In this document: in pieces, positions 1 through 11,783 of the stretch
Position numbering within the stretch: the stretch's first letter is position 1
How the letters are laid out: every line of letters begins with the position of its first letter
Assembly (NCBI RefSeq): GCF_021155765.1
Contig: NC_060111.1
Location: forward strand, 10,849,981 to 10,913,980
Length of the DNA stretch: 64,000 bases
Reading direction: 5' to 3'
Source of the DNA: Diprion similis
Lineage: Eukaryota; Arthropoda; Insecta; Hymenoptera; Diprionidae
The notes under the pieces: model-generated
The model's database searches: none
What the model was told of the DNA's origin: nothing
The model's input: the letters and a program-made list of their open reading frames with translations, nothing else
Position numbers and translations under genes: made by a program

Positions 1-2566
1 AAAAAAACACCCCTACGTTACGAAACAACATAAATGAAGATAATTCAACTTATCAGATTCAACAGATAATGAGCACGTTCACGATATGTTCGTCATGTGA
101 TATATTTAAAGGAATCTTTTATGCACCAACAGTCCGAAATATGCACGGCCACTGTTTTGATTTCAATTTTTTCACAATTCCAGCTGTTATAAATCATGGA
201 AAGAAAGCATGAGGGCAGTCGTTTGTATCATTAGTTTGTGTTTCAGTAATTGAACGTTGCACATTCATTTATACATTCGACCTGTCCTGATGCACGACCA
301 TCTTATGTATATATACTTATTAATGAATTGTCTTTTGATAATGAATATATGTGTTTGTGTCTATTTGTGTTAGAAGATTTTACTAATATTTCACGTGTAG
401 AAATCCGACCGAAATAATAAAAATAATATTTTATTCTTTTAATTATCAATTCGTAGTTTCATGTTTGTAAACATAATACATTTTCGTGTCTGTACTTCAA
501 TTTTCAAATTACATATGTACATAGTTACTCTGATCCTGATACGGTTTTTTATTTCAGATGTGTATACTTCGTTTCCATTTTGTTTTCGAACAGTCTGCTT
601 TATTGCTAGCTTCTATACTTATTTCCTCTTTCAGCATTCTTTCCACCTTATCCCCGACATGTCACCTTTTCTCTCATCCATCAATATTTTACAGGGTTTC
701 ATCAAATCTAATCAATCCGTACAACACGAAGGGCAATCGCGCAATATGGGCTGGCACGTTTTTTTTTTTTGTAATGGTGGACCAACAAATGCCTCCAATA
801 GTTGTTATTAACAAATTTGACAAACAAGTAGAAATTTACTATATTTCATTGTGAAAAAAATTGCTTCGTATATTTCTTAGGCGAAGACAGTGTATCTATA
901 AAAGCTTTTCTGTAAAATGCATATAATTTCAAAACCGCAACTTTGGTCATTTTTACTTACTATCACATGGAAAAAAGGGCATTTTTGTAGAAAACAATGG
1001 CATGAAATTTTACTTTCATTGTTAATTTCAACCTTACGATTATGTTTGACATATATTAATCACGACTTAGCTTTGTATCTAGCGCCTGATTACGTCACTC
1101 TTGCGGTCCGAATCGCAGCACTCTACAGTCGATTTAAGCGTCGCGTTGTATACCTACGCGTAAGCCAGAGTTGTGTAAGTAAACGTTACACATAAGACCA
1201 AAGCCTGATTATTCGATATAAAAAATAATCGTCTGGTTGGATTGTATGGTTAGAGAAAGAATTGTAGACATTGTTTATTGAAAATACCCTTATGTTGCCA
1301 GTAAAAGACGTTATGCCGATAAACACGGAAATCAAGTATTTGTAAACTTTGCCATTTGAGAAATGAAAAATTCTTATATTTTACGGAAGACTTATTTGTT
1401 ACATTTGTTGTTCAAAATAACCTAAACAAAATTCGAAGGGATTTTTTCCAAAGCAATACATGGAAAATTTCGAGTTATCCACAAATTTTTTTTTTAACCA
1501 CAATTGAAGGTATTTGTCGGCCATCCATCCGGAAAATATATGTTCAGCAGCTCAAAATCTGTAGAACACTGCTCAGGAAACCAGTAGACATACAATGGAC
1601 GTGATGTGCAAAGCTGGGTTTTGGACTAGCGGATTGAACCTACGGGGGAGACCACGAGGAAAAGGCACCAATAATTTAACCTCAACACGGATGTGGACAG
1701 AAGTTCACTGTGAATAATGTGAAGTTGGTAATATAAAATAATGATACAAATGATAATAACTACCAACTGATCATAAAGTGTTAGTCGTTAGTCATAATGT
1801 GTTGAAAAAAAAGTTGAAAGAGAAAATTAGAAATTTAGTAATAGTCTAAACTGTTGAAAATTATAACAACATAGTTGCTGCGTTGAAAGATGCTCTTATA
1901 TAATGTAAAATTTTTGTAACTACGCACAATATAATTTGACTGTTGATCGAATTGTGTTAATATGATCTAGGGAGGCATTATCTCATATAATTTGTTGAAT
2001 ACCTTCAAATGTTTTATTTCCTATTTTATTCTATTAGATCTTTTTTATTTTATCTATTTGTAATTAGGATGACGTTGAAGTTTGCATCGTTGCGATGCTA
2101 CGAAATTCGATCTTAATAAAAAAAAAATAAATAAATAACTGACCAAAACTAAATCTGATCGGTACAAATATGTGAAATACTGAGATATTATGACGTGAAA
2201 AATATTTACCCTACAAAACGCACCCTCGGAAGGGGTGTGCTCTTAGACTATTCTATCTATTTTATAGTAACAGCATTACCAAAATTTTTTTTTCGTTTCA
2301 ATTTTTTTTACGTCTTAACGAACCACGATACGAACTATCACAACTCCCCGACCTTCGGAAACCACCCCTTAGCGAGAGAGGTAACTTTTTTTTATTCAAA
2401 AATCACAGAAAGATCACGTATACTCAGATAATTAAATTATAAACAATTCGGATTGAAAGAAATCAGTTTTGTAAACTAACGTCAAAAAATGACTATGAAG
2501 CTTGATGCTATCATTTCATCAATAATGATTCGAAAGTTTACAATGAGCAGGTAGAGATAACTAGCA
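1..2566. other. AT-rich stretch with no recognisable gene
   Basis: Only short reading frames without recognisable protein motifs are present on both strands. Homopolymer A and T runs are frequent. I see no RNA gene, no transposon terminus and no splice-delimited coding exon that I could defend. Confidence 0.5.
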
Positions 2567-3017
2567 TGACGTGATTCTGAGGTGGTCCGAATGTGGCCAA
2601 ACTTTTCGTTAATTCTGATTTATTTCATATTTTAATCGAAAGGGTTGCAGGTAAAGGGTGGCTTCCGACACATCGATTCGGATGAGGATTTTTTTGGTCG
2701 TTCGGGGTGAATATTGACGTGATTCCGAGGTGGTCCGAATGTGGCCAAACTTTTCGTTAATTAGTTATGATTTATTTAATTTGTTAATCGAAAGGGTTGC
2801 AGGTAAAGGGTGGCTTCTGACACATCGATTCGGATGAAAATTTTTTTGGTGATTGAGGTTGAATATTGACGTGATTCCGAGGTGGTCCGAATGTGGCCAA
2901 ATTTTTGGTTACCGAGATATAATTTATTCAACCACGCCCGCGATGAGGGGTTGCAGGCAAAGGGTGGCTTTTGGTACATAGATACGATCGAAACTTCAAG
3001 TACTTGATGAGGTGGAA
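2567..3017. repeat. Three-copy tandem repeat, unit about 150 bp
   Basis: A unit beginning TGACGTGATTCTGAGGTGG starts at 2567, 2715 and 2867 (periods 148 and 152 bp). Each unit contains the phrase AAAGGGTTGCAGG or a near match, followed by a second phrase AAAGGGTGGCTT. The third copy is the most diverged. No sustained coding frame runs through the units; a minus-strand frame of 86 codons across them is a by-product of the repetition. Confidence 0.8.
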
Positions 3018-3249
3018 TTCCAAAATGATTATTCAACCTATGAGTGTGAGAAAGTCGATTTTACGATTGTGACTTGTCATGTAGTACAAGGGTCATTTTT
3101 AGGGGTTGTAAACTTGAAACAAAAATTCATTTGTGAAATTTAGGCAATACTGGACCGGCCTGAACCTCCTCGAAGGCCGTCAAGTCATGAAAACTCGAAA
3201 TTTTTTTTTTTATATTCTGTGATAGTAACGTTATTAACTTCAACCACAT

Positions 3250-5076
3250 CGAAAATCGACTGGGATCGTCAGGATCGCCGCTCGTCTCTCCACACTCTAA
3301 GTCCAGCTATTAGTCTCGCCAGACGTGCTTTCGTACCTTGTAATATCGCTCTCTCTATATCACTTTTATACTCTAACTTCAGTGCTTCTACCTTTTCGCT
3401 ACTACCTGTCTCTACGCTTTCTTCTATCTTCTATCTTCGTAAGTGAGGTTTTTCTTCTATCTATTTTGTGAAGCCACGAATTTACTTGCTTTATATCTTT
3501 TTCTCTCTTTTCTTACCTATTATCGATTTTCTCTCTTTTATCTCGCAGTTTGCTCTGTGTGAGCCACGTGGGCTCGTATCGTATTCTCTTCTTATCTCTT
3601 ATCTTATTCTCTCCCTTATTATCGAATATTGCAAGTAATTTCGCGACTGGTTAGTTTACTATTATTTGTAGTGACTATTATCTATTTCCTTGATTTATCT
3701 TGTTTGAATGATTTTCCTGATATCGCTGAATAGCAACGCCTTACTTATGCTTTCGTAGAATATCTCTGAATACCGTATCTTATTTGAATCTCTGATTTAT
3801 TGTTCTCAGTAGTGATTGTTGAATCAATTAGCTTATAAAGTCTCTAATTTTGTCTCTTATTTCGTTTCTCGCTATCTGATATCTATTTTCTCTCTGTATC
3901 TCTTTTATAATTTCTCAAATATCGTTTCTTTGATTTCTTAATATTTTGCTGATTTGAATATTATCGAATATCTTTCTGATTTGAATATTATCGAATATCT
4001 TGGAGGAATTATATCGTAAGCGTACCGCGTGCGCGATCTTATATCGCTGCGCTATCGCTGCCGTTGTTCTCTTTTGACATTGGAGTATTGTGCCGTACCG
4101 AATAACACCTTTTTCACCGCTTTCTTTGCTAATACCGCTGTTACGTAGTTTGTCCGTAGATCTCTAGTTTGTAATATATCGCATTATAATATTTTGCTCT
4201 CTATAATACCTGTTCTTGACACGTCAAGATTCCTATTTCTTGTTTATCGTAATTATAATATTTCGTCGTATCGAATATATCGCAAGCTAGAACCTATGTA
4301 TTTCTCTAATTTCTCTTGTAATTTCTATCGTAATTTCTCTTGTAATTTCTATCATATCTGTTTTATATTATTTCGCTATACTTGATTATTTCTGACTTCG
4401 CTTCAAGTATCGAATTATCTCACTGACTTGTAATCCTTGCCTTGTCGATTAATTGCAATATCTCTTGTTCTCGATTAATTGTAATATCTCTTGTTTCTCG
4501 ATTAACTATAATATCTTTTACTTTTCGACTATGCTATTTGATTTGAATTGTAACAATTAGTTTAAGAACCTTATATTGTGCATTGCATGCTAGCCTATTT
4601 CTTATCTGCTTTGTAAACTTGCTGATTGTTATACCGAGTAATAGTATCGCGATCACCCGCTTCATATCGCTAAATTACTTGAATAATTGTATCGCTACCG
4701 TGTTATCCTTGAATTCAACTTTCTCTCTGGCTGTACCTGAATTTCTCTGCTTGTCTTATCAATACAATCGATACTATTACCATTTTCTTTAATATTGTGT
4801 TTAATAGAATTGGATATGACCCATCCCCTCTACCATTATCTTCACCTGCTGAGTGAGCTGTGCAAAACCGTCGTAGAATCTGATCTATTTCGTTATATCG
4901 TATTCCCTAATTATCGTATCTCTGACGCTACTGCGTCTGGCGCCCAACACTCATCTCTTTTTCTAATTATCGTTTTATTTAGTGATCAGGTCAGTAACTG
5001 CGCCGCAGGGTAGCGTGATTATCCCTCCCTCAAGAATTATCTCTAATTTCCTTATTAAATAATAATCACGTTGCAA
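3250..5076. repeat. Long dispersed AT-rich repeat, copy A
   Basis: This 1.8-kb stretch is closely similar, in the same orientation, to 45727-47692. Shared text begins CGAAAATCGAC at 3250 and ends TTGCAA at 5076. The flanks differ, so this is a dispersed repeat. It is non-coding, rich in TATCG, ATATCT and TTTCTCT words, and contains short internal tandem steps around 4440-4530. The other copy continues leftward with sequence absent here, so this copy looks 5'-truncated or is a solo terminal repeat. The transposon class is unknown to me. Confidence 0.75.
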
Positions 5077-5232
5077 AGCATATCGTCATATCTCAGGAAC
5101 GCGTGAATATTTTTAAACGAGACTCACACGGCTGGTACTCCCGGCCGATATAACCTTAGTGTGAAAGTCCGATCAAAATCTGTCATGTGGTTTCCGCAAT
5201 ATTAGCTGTCAAAGATGATGAAAATGAGAATT

Positions 5233-5290
5233 ATTTTTCTTTTTCTTTTTCTTCTTCTTCTCCTTCTTCTTCTTCTTCTTCTTCTTCTCC
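5233..5290. repeat. CTT-type microsatellite
   Basis: A near-pure pyrimidine run of CTT and CTTTTT units on the plus strand. Confidence 0.85.
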
Positions 5291-6490
5291 ACGCCAGAGC
5301 ACCTCGTAGACACGATTCCGCCCGAACGCGTGTATGAATCGACTTTAAGTTTTAAACACAGCATTCTGGCATCGAAATCTCGCCCACTATTGATTTTGAT
5401 ATAAATCTGAATCCGTATTCGACCGATATAATATCATAAAGTTCCGAAGTGGGTCGATAAAAGATAATAATAAAAAAATGCCCGCTGGTTAAGGCAATTA
5501 TTAATTTAATTAATAATACAACAGTTAGATGGCGCTGCCCGCGCTACGAACCGTCTAGTAACCAAAATGGCCGCCTCATGACGCTGTCACGCCGTTGTTC
5601 GTAATATTTGTGACAAATTATTATTTATTCATTCTTATGTTATCGAATCTTGAAATCAATTTGTAAAGTTCGTGAAAATGGGTCATGCCCATGGTCTTAT
5701 GAGATAAGTGAGTGAGTGAATCAGTGATTATTAGTGGTATCTGCTTTACGGGCTCTTGTAATTTTACGAAACGGATCGTCCGAGGTAGGTGTAAAAAATC
5801 AGAATCGAACCAAAGAAAAGATGAGATATACTGCAATCAGATACACATTCGACAGACAGCTTGACTAACAAACAGAGTTCGCTTGTCATGAATCTCAGAT
5901 AAAACAATGCTAACAAAAGCTGTTGGAAAAATACTCACGATGCTTCAATCAAATCAGACGGTATGTTCCTTCGTTAATTCACATTAGATTAGAATATAAA
6001 TTTATGTACCGAACATTTAATATATGAATAGCTTAGCCTCAACCTCTTCTCTATCAATTGCATGACTTTTTTGTTTATTAAATTGTATGTTTTGTCCGTA
6101 TTTGTACAATACATTACTTTCATTCAGTGTCCTCCTGTGTGTGTTTTCCTTGCTTTTTTGTGGTTTCGTTTATTTGACAATCATTCGTACCCCTGGAACA
6201 TGTAAAAAAATATTACACTCCAGCAAGCCGACATTCCAAAGAGTACGTAACTGACAGCTGTACAAAACTCAACACTCTACATATCTTGTTAAAACAAGCC
6301 TATTGTCATCAAAGTTCTAAGCATCTACTTTATTGACCGAATCACCTAACCTTCTACGATGTGTACAAACGCAATGATAAGATAAGAATGAAGTTAATAA
6401 TGGTGCTGTAACGATTCTTATGTGAGAAAAATCGTCACTTTGCACCTTTGAGAATGTTCAATATTTAGTAAACCATGTAAAATATACTAG
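5291..6490. other. Intergenic, nothing recognised
   Basis: AT-rich sequence without a supportable gene, RNA or transposon end. Confidence 0.45.
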
Positions 6491-7590
6491 CCTCATGTAG
6501 TAAGCTAACGTTGCTTCTATTGTTTTAACTATATACATAATATAACCCTAATGGTTTTTCGTTTTATGTTTTACAGTCATCTGTCCTATTCTTATTCGAG
6601 TGTTGATCTGTCAAACTCACCAACATTACGCTGCGGCATCACTACGTCCTAACACAAAAGGGCAGCTACTCGGAAATTGGCACTCTATGTTTCACTTATT
6701 TTCTCGAGCCGGCTTTCCTCGACTTGCCAATCACTGACTTCATCTACCTATCCATCAGCACTATTGACTTTCCAGCAAAAAGCAGTATGCACTGACCACA
6801 ATACTATTACTAATAGACAACCTTTTACCATATGTAACAAACTGTGAACTTCATATACACAAATTGTATTATGACAGCATGAGTAGTTGAATGTTGTTAG
6901 TTTTCTATGTCATTGTTGTTCTTTACGTTTTATTCAGACAGTACCGTTGTTATTACTAACACACTCGTCACAGAAATTACTCTCAGTCTTAACGACAGCA
7001 AAAATCAAGCGTTTCGTGACAATAACACGACTGAATTCAGCCTCATATAATAAGCTATAATCATTTCCTATGTTTGAACTACGTACATAATGAAATCCTG
7101 ATTGCTTTTTATTTCATGTTTCACAGTCACCCGGCCCATTCTTGTCCAACCATTGATCTGTTGAACCCATTAATAACATTGTACTGTGGCAACTACATCC
7201 CAACACGAAAGGGCAGCCACTTGGAAAATGGTGCTCTGGTATCACTCAACTCTTCGAACCGACTTTTGTTGACACACCAATCACTAACTTCATGTACCTA
7301 CTCATCAGAACCATTCACCTTCCAGCAACAGGCGGTATGCATTCGGCATTACACTATTACTAACAAACCACTTGTTACTATATGAAACAAACTATAGACT
7401 TGATAAACATATAATTGTAGTACAAATGCATGATTAATTGAATGTTTTCCGTTTTGTATGTGATTGTTGTTCTCCCTTTCCATTACAGATACTTCCGTTG
7501 TTCTTACTAACACGTTTGTGATAGAAATTGAACTTAGTAAAACAAAGATATGAACTAACCGGATACTTTGATTGATAGACTCGAACACCC
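6491..7590. repeat. Old tandem duplication, unit about 550 bp
   Basis: Two adjacent diverged copies start at CCTCAT (6491 and 7041). Matching landmarks in the same order include a polypyrimidine-AG block near 6575 and 7125, an AAAGGGCAGC word near 6657 and 7207, ACTATTACTAA near 6804 and 7355, and CCGTTGTT..TTACTAACAC near 6943 and 7494. I estimate roughly three-quarters identity. A frame of 103 codons (7074-7385) exists in the second copy but is broken in the first, so it is probably not a conserved exon. Confidence 0.7.
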
Positions 7591-9436
7591 ATGAAATATG
7601 GTGAATTCCCCACTGAGAACTTCTGAATTTCTGTGTGGATCGTCACTTCTTTCGAAATTATACCTCTCAAGCATGTATATCTGGTTCGCTATTGCAGTAC
7701 ACAAGGCTGTAGCTAACAGCATGAATTTAAGATTTTAATGTTCATTCAAATAAGGTAGTGAAATATGAAAATTGAAATGTGGTGAAATAACTAGAACTCA
7801 CTACATTTTTATAGCATCATGAGGATAAAACTGAACTACATTATTTTATTTAAAAAAACTTGAACACATTTGACTGCCAACTTTAGCTGCTACCTTCAGC
7901 TTCATTTAAAGTAGCAATACTGCATTACACAGTATAACACCCAATTTCGTAATCAAACTGGAATTAGTAATGTTAATGTAACGAAGTGTCAGACTAACAA
8001 ATCATCAGAGGATAATTTGATTTGAAATTGACTTTTATGAAGTTGGCCTGTCAAAATAAAAGTTTACTTTATTCATAATAGTTCCCTAAATGTCGGACGT
8101 TCCTAAATAAAGGTGCACAGTAGCAGGCTTTCTTAAGTATACATTGTTAAAACGTCACTCATTTCATCATCATCCTTGATAAATTGGTAAATCAAAAGAT
8201 ACAAGTACTAGGAAATACCTAATACCTAAACGAAATGAATACACTGTAAAGAGCTTCCAATTATTCATATTCTCATCAAATTGTTCAAATTGTTTGGAGT
8301 CTACAAAATCTTGTCACATTTAGAATCTACTGATGTCTTTTGTATTCGAAATAAAATATTTACAAGTGTTATATATCGCCAACAAATTTGCAAAATCGTT
8401 TGAAATCATGTAAAGCTTATGAAATCATGAGGTTGTTATACTGAGAAAAAAAATTTCAAATGTTATTTCCGTAAGAAACTTGGATCACAAAGCGGACTAT
8501 CTTAGAGTTAAGGTAAGAATCTGAAAAAATTAGGTAATATTTTTTCAATTATATTTGAAGTTGATTTGGGGGATGGAACGGCAAAAATTCGTAAACACAC
8601 TAAATAAAGATCACTCTTTACATGTAGCATTGATTAAGTATGTGACATATTAACTTCAGGTATACATAGGGGTAGTCCACACATAAGTCCTGGGTCATAC
8701 GAAGCGAACATACCGAGCCATTAATTTGGAACAAAATTTTATATAATTGAGTTACATTCAAATGTTATTATATTGAATGGTGGAGGGATATTGTAATAAA
8801 CTGAATTTGAATCCAATCGCAATAAACAACCAACCAATTGAGGTGTATATCCTCAAATACCTAATAACAAAACAATTGAAAACAAACGAGGTACAAACCT
8901 TGATTTTGTAAAATTATACCAAAGTTATGAATTTGCAACATGGCCCGATCATATATATATAAATGAATATGTAAAACAAACTGTCAATTAACTGATTATG
9001 ATACATAAGAGCAATACGCAACAGTAATGGAGAAAAATGTACAGCTAAGCAATAATATATACAAAGTGTGATAATAAGTGCTGTGAAAAAGAAAGACTGA
9101 TATAATTACTAAAGTAAAATACGTTACTTTAGTAAGCTTGTCCTTCAGTCAGCTGAAGTCAGAACAAACTCGAAAGCCCGTATCATAGGTATAATCACAA
9201 ATAATCGTGAACAGATGTATGGAAGAATTAGATCTGAATAAAAAAGTATCAAATTTATGTTGTACTATACCGATACCTGGTTCATATCGGGTGAAATAGG
9301 AATGGATCATACACATCATAAAGAAGGATATTAAAATACTATTTATGAAATGATTAGTTTACCCAATATTATATTATGAAGATTATAGATTTTATAAATT
9401 TACAGCTTAGAAAATTAATAATTAAAATAAAATTGT
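7591..9436. other. Intergenic, nothing recognised
   Basis: AT-rich DNA with no frame carrying recognisable motifs and no clear transposon end. Confidence 0.45.
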
Positions 9437-9770
9437 ATGGATCCCATATCCCGTCGTCCTCTTTCCCCTTCCCCACGTCCTCTTCCACCTCTCTGTCCTC
9501 TCCCTTGTCCTCTTCCGCCTCTTCCTCCTCTTTCTATCCATGCTCCTCTCCTCTGTCCTCTTACGCCTCTTCCTCTTTCTCCTCCTCTCGCTCCTCCATC
9601 TGTCCATGCCCCTCTTCTCTGTCCTCTTACGCCTCTTCTTCTTTCTCCTCCTCTCCCTCCTCTGTCTATCCATGCTCCTCTCCTCAGTCCTCTTCCGCCT
9701 CTCCCTCTTCCTCCTCCTCTCCTCTCTGCTCTTTGGCCTCGCCCTTGCTCGTCTTGATTGTCCCTCCGCC
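9437..9770. repeat. Strand-asymmetric pyrimidine-rich minisatellite
   Basis: More than 300 bp are almost purely C and T on the plus strand, built from diverged repeats of TCCTCTTACGCCTCTTC-like units (roughly 60-bp higher-order period). Low-complexity frames (Ser/Pro/Leu-rich forward, Arg/Gly-rich reverse) are consequences of composition. Such tracts can form triplex DNA; that is inference. Confidence 0.85.
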
Positions 9771-9799
9771 GGACCAACTCCTCCATCAGTTCTAGGATT

Positions 9800-11241
9800 C
9801 GTTGAATCTGTAGATCAAAGTATGAACCGTTGGTAACGAATATAATTCGATTTCAGTTACCAAGTACGGAGAGTATTAGATCATGATTGTTTTATCCTTG
9901 GTACAAAGCATACGAACAATCTAAAGTAAATAATTTGTTGCATGTTCATTAAAATCAACAGGTTAAAAAGATGAAATACAGAGGCATTGTGTAAGGTTAT
10001 TTCAAACAGATATACGTGCAAACATGAAACTATAGAGCTGTATGCATAGTTCGAAGAATCTATCGAAAGATCTGTTACAAACTAACTACGTAACGAAATA
10101 TGTTCAAAGTAAATGGTCCACTTGCATACGTTTTGTTGTTACAACAATTCGACATCAGATCATCTGGCTTATAGAACAGAAGGTTTGGTAACATTGCAAG
10201 ACTGTACGTACGTCGGCGTCGGGACGTCCATTTATACGCCGCACCACTGGTGCTGGTTCTGGTGCTGGTGCTGGTGCCAGAGCATTGTTGGCAACGGCAT
10301 CTTGAATTGCCTCGTCGATTTCTATATCGGCTACAATTGAAACACTATTAATTCATTCAATATAATAACAAGTAAAGTAAAACATATGCTAAATCACGCA
10401 CATTGAACACCACTAAACACAAATTAGAACAATAGATCAGATACATGAAGACATAAATAAGTAATTTGAACAATAGCTAACAATTTTGTACTTACACATT
10501 CTGCTCGAGCGGAATCGAATGGAAGAAGAAAGATTATCCCGCGCCTGGTTGCATATCAATTATGAAAAACATTTGAATTTTTGAACCAACCAATCAGGTT
10601 CTCAGTAGTTTCGACTTAGGACGAATCAAAATTCGTGTACACAGAAAGTTGACCAATCGCATGCCACTGACAGCAAAATCGATCAACACATTGACTACTG
10701 TATTCAAATTAATAATGTATTATATGCTATTCATGAAATATATCAAATAACTATTTATCGTACAGGATATAATTATTTGATGAATTTATTACAGAAAAGT
10801 CATGTATAAATTATTCGTATAATCACGAACGAGTAAAATCATGTTTTACTAATTCCGTGGTAATACGTAACGATTCACTTGACATTCTCAATCAGACAAA
10901 ATAGATGACTTTGAGAACGGCAGTTCAAAAAATCAAGACGGCGGCCAGCCGATTTAGGGTACGTTCCGATATTCCCTAGCAGCGCTCAAAACTCCCTAGG
11001 ACAAAGGCAGAGCAATCCACGAAGCCAGCAGCGCAAAAGAGATGAAAGATTGTTGGCATCACCCGGGAATTAATATCTGAACGCAACCTTAACAAGATTG
11101 CGGAAAAGATCTGACAGCTCAATCCCACTTGGAGATACATTGTGTGCACATATCGAACAGATATAATTTTCAATTATTCGACAAGTGAGCTGTGTTAATG
11201 CTAATTGGGAAGAATTCAAATTAACACGAGCATACGAAATT
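9800..11241. other. Intergenic, nothing recognised beyond a short GCTGGT run
   Basis: A short run of GCTGGT-type units lies at about 10249-10280. Otherwise no gene or mobile-element boundary is recognisable. Confidence 0.4.
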
Positions 11242-11425
11242 ATTGATATTGTCTTCAATAATATCGATATTAGACTTCTTTGAGTGAGCAATTGATATTG
11301 TCTTCAACAATATCAATATTTAATTTCCTTCCGTAAACTATTAATATTGTTTTCAACCATAGCAATATTCAACTGCTTTTAGTAAACTAGTGTTGATATT
11401 GTCTTCAGCAATATATTACGATTTC
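11242..11425. repeat. Four tandem hairpin units upstream of the Helitron gene
   Basis: Four units spaced about 50 bp (near 11242, 11290, 11341 and 11394) each carry an imperfect palindrome of the form TTGATATTG-TCTTCAA-CAATATCAA. The second unit is the most perfect, with 9-bp stems and a 7-nt loop. The units decay progressively. They lie about 350 bp upstream of the Helitron reading frame. Confidence 0.75.
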
Positions 11426-11617
11426 TTTTAGCGAACTAATGTCTTACGAAATAATAATTAAAGGACTTAAAATATTATCTTTCTCAACGTCAACTTCATT
11501 AGTACTAAACGACCGAGTGAAAAACTATAGGTCTGACACAGATACGAGTGGCGTATTTACAATTATATTAATCGTCGCAACGGGTTGGTTCTTTTTGATT
11601 CTCAATTAATAATTGAC

Positions 11618-11767
11618 TATAAAACAGTGTCAAACAACAGTTACATTATAAGAAGACGTCGACTGTAAGTAGACTTTTAACGTTTTTTTTTATATAACCT
11701 CAATAATACCATAGCATATTAAGCATATATTGATAAACATTACTTGTAGTCAATAGAATTATATCAG
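11618..11767 (+). promoter_or_regulatory. Putative TATA box and leader intron of the Helitron gene
   Basis: TATAAAA at 11618-11624 lies about 160 bp ahead of the first ATG (11784). A donor-like CTGTAAGTAG near 11668 and an acceptor-like TTATATCAG ending near 11767 could bound a short 5' leader intron. This rests on consensus words only. Confidence 0.35.
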
Positions 11768-11783
11768 GTTTTAATCCGAAAAA

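Noticed and set aside
9376..9836. Long Ser/Pro/Leu-rich and Arg/Gly-rich frames on both strands
   Set aside because: They arise from one pyrimidine-rich minisatellite; several overlapping frames are open simply because TAA/TAG/TGA are rare in it.
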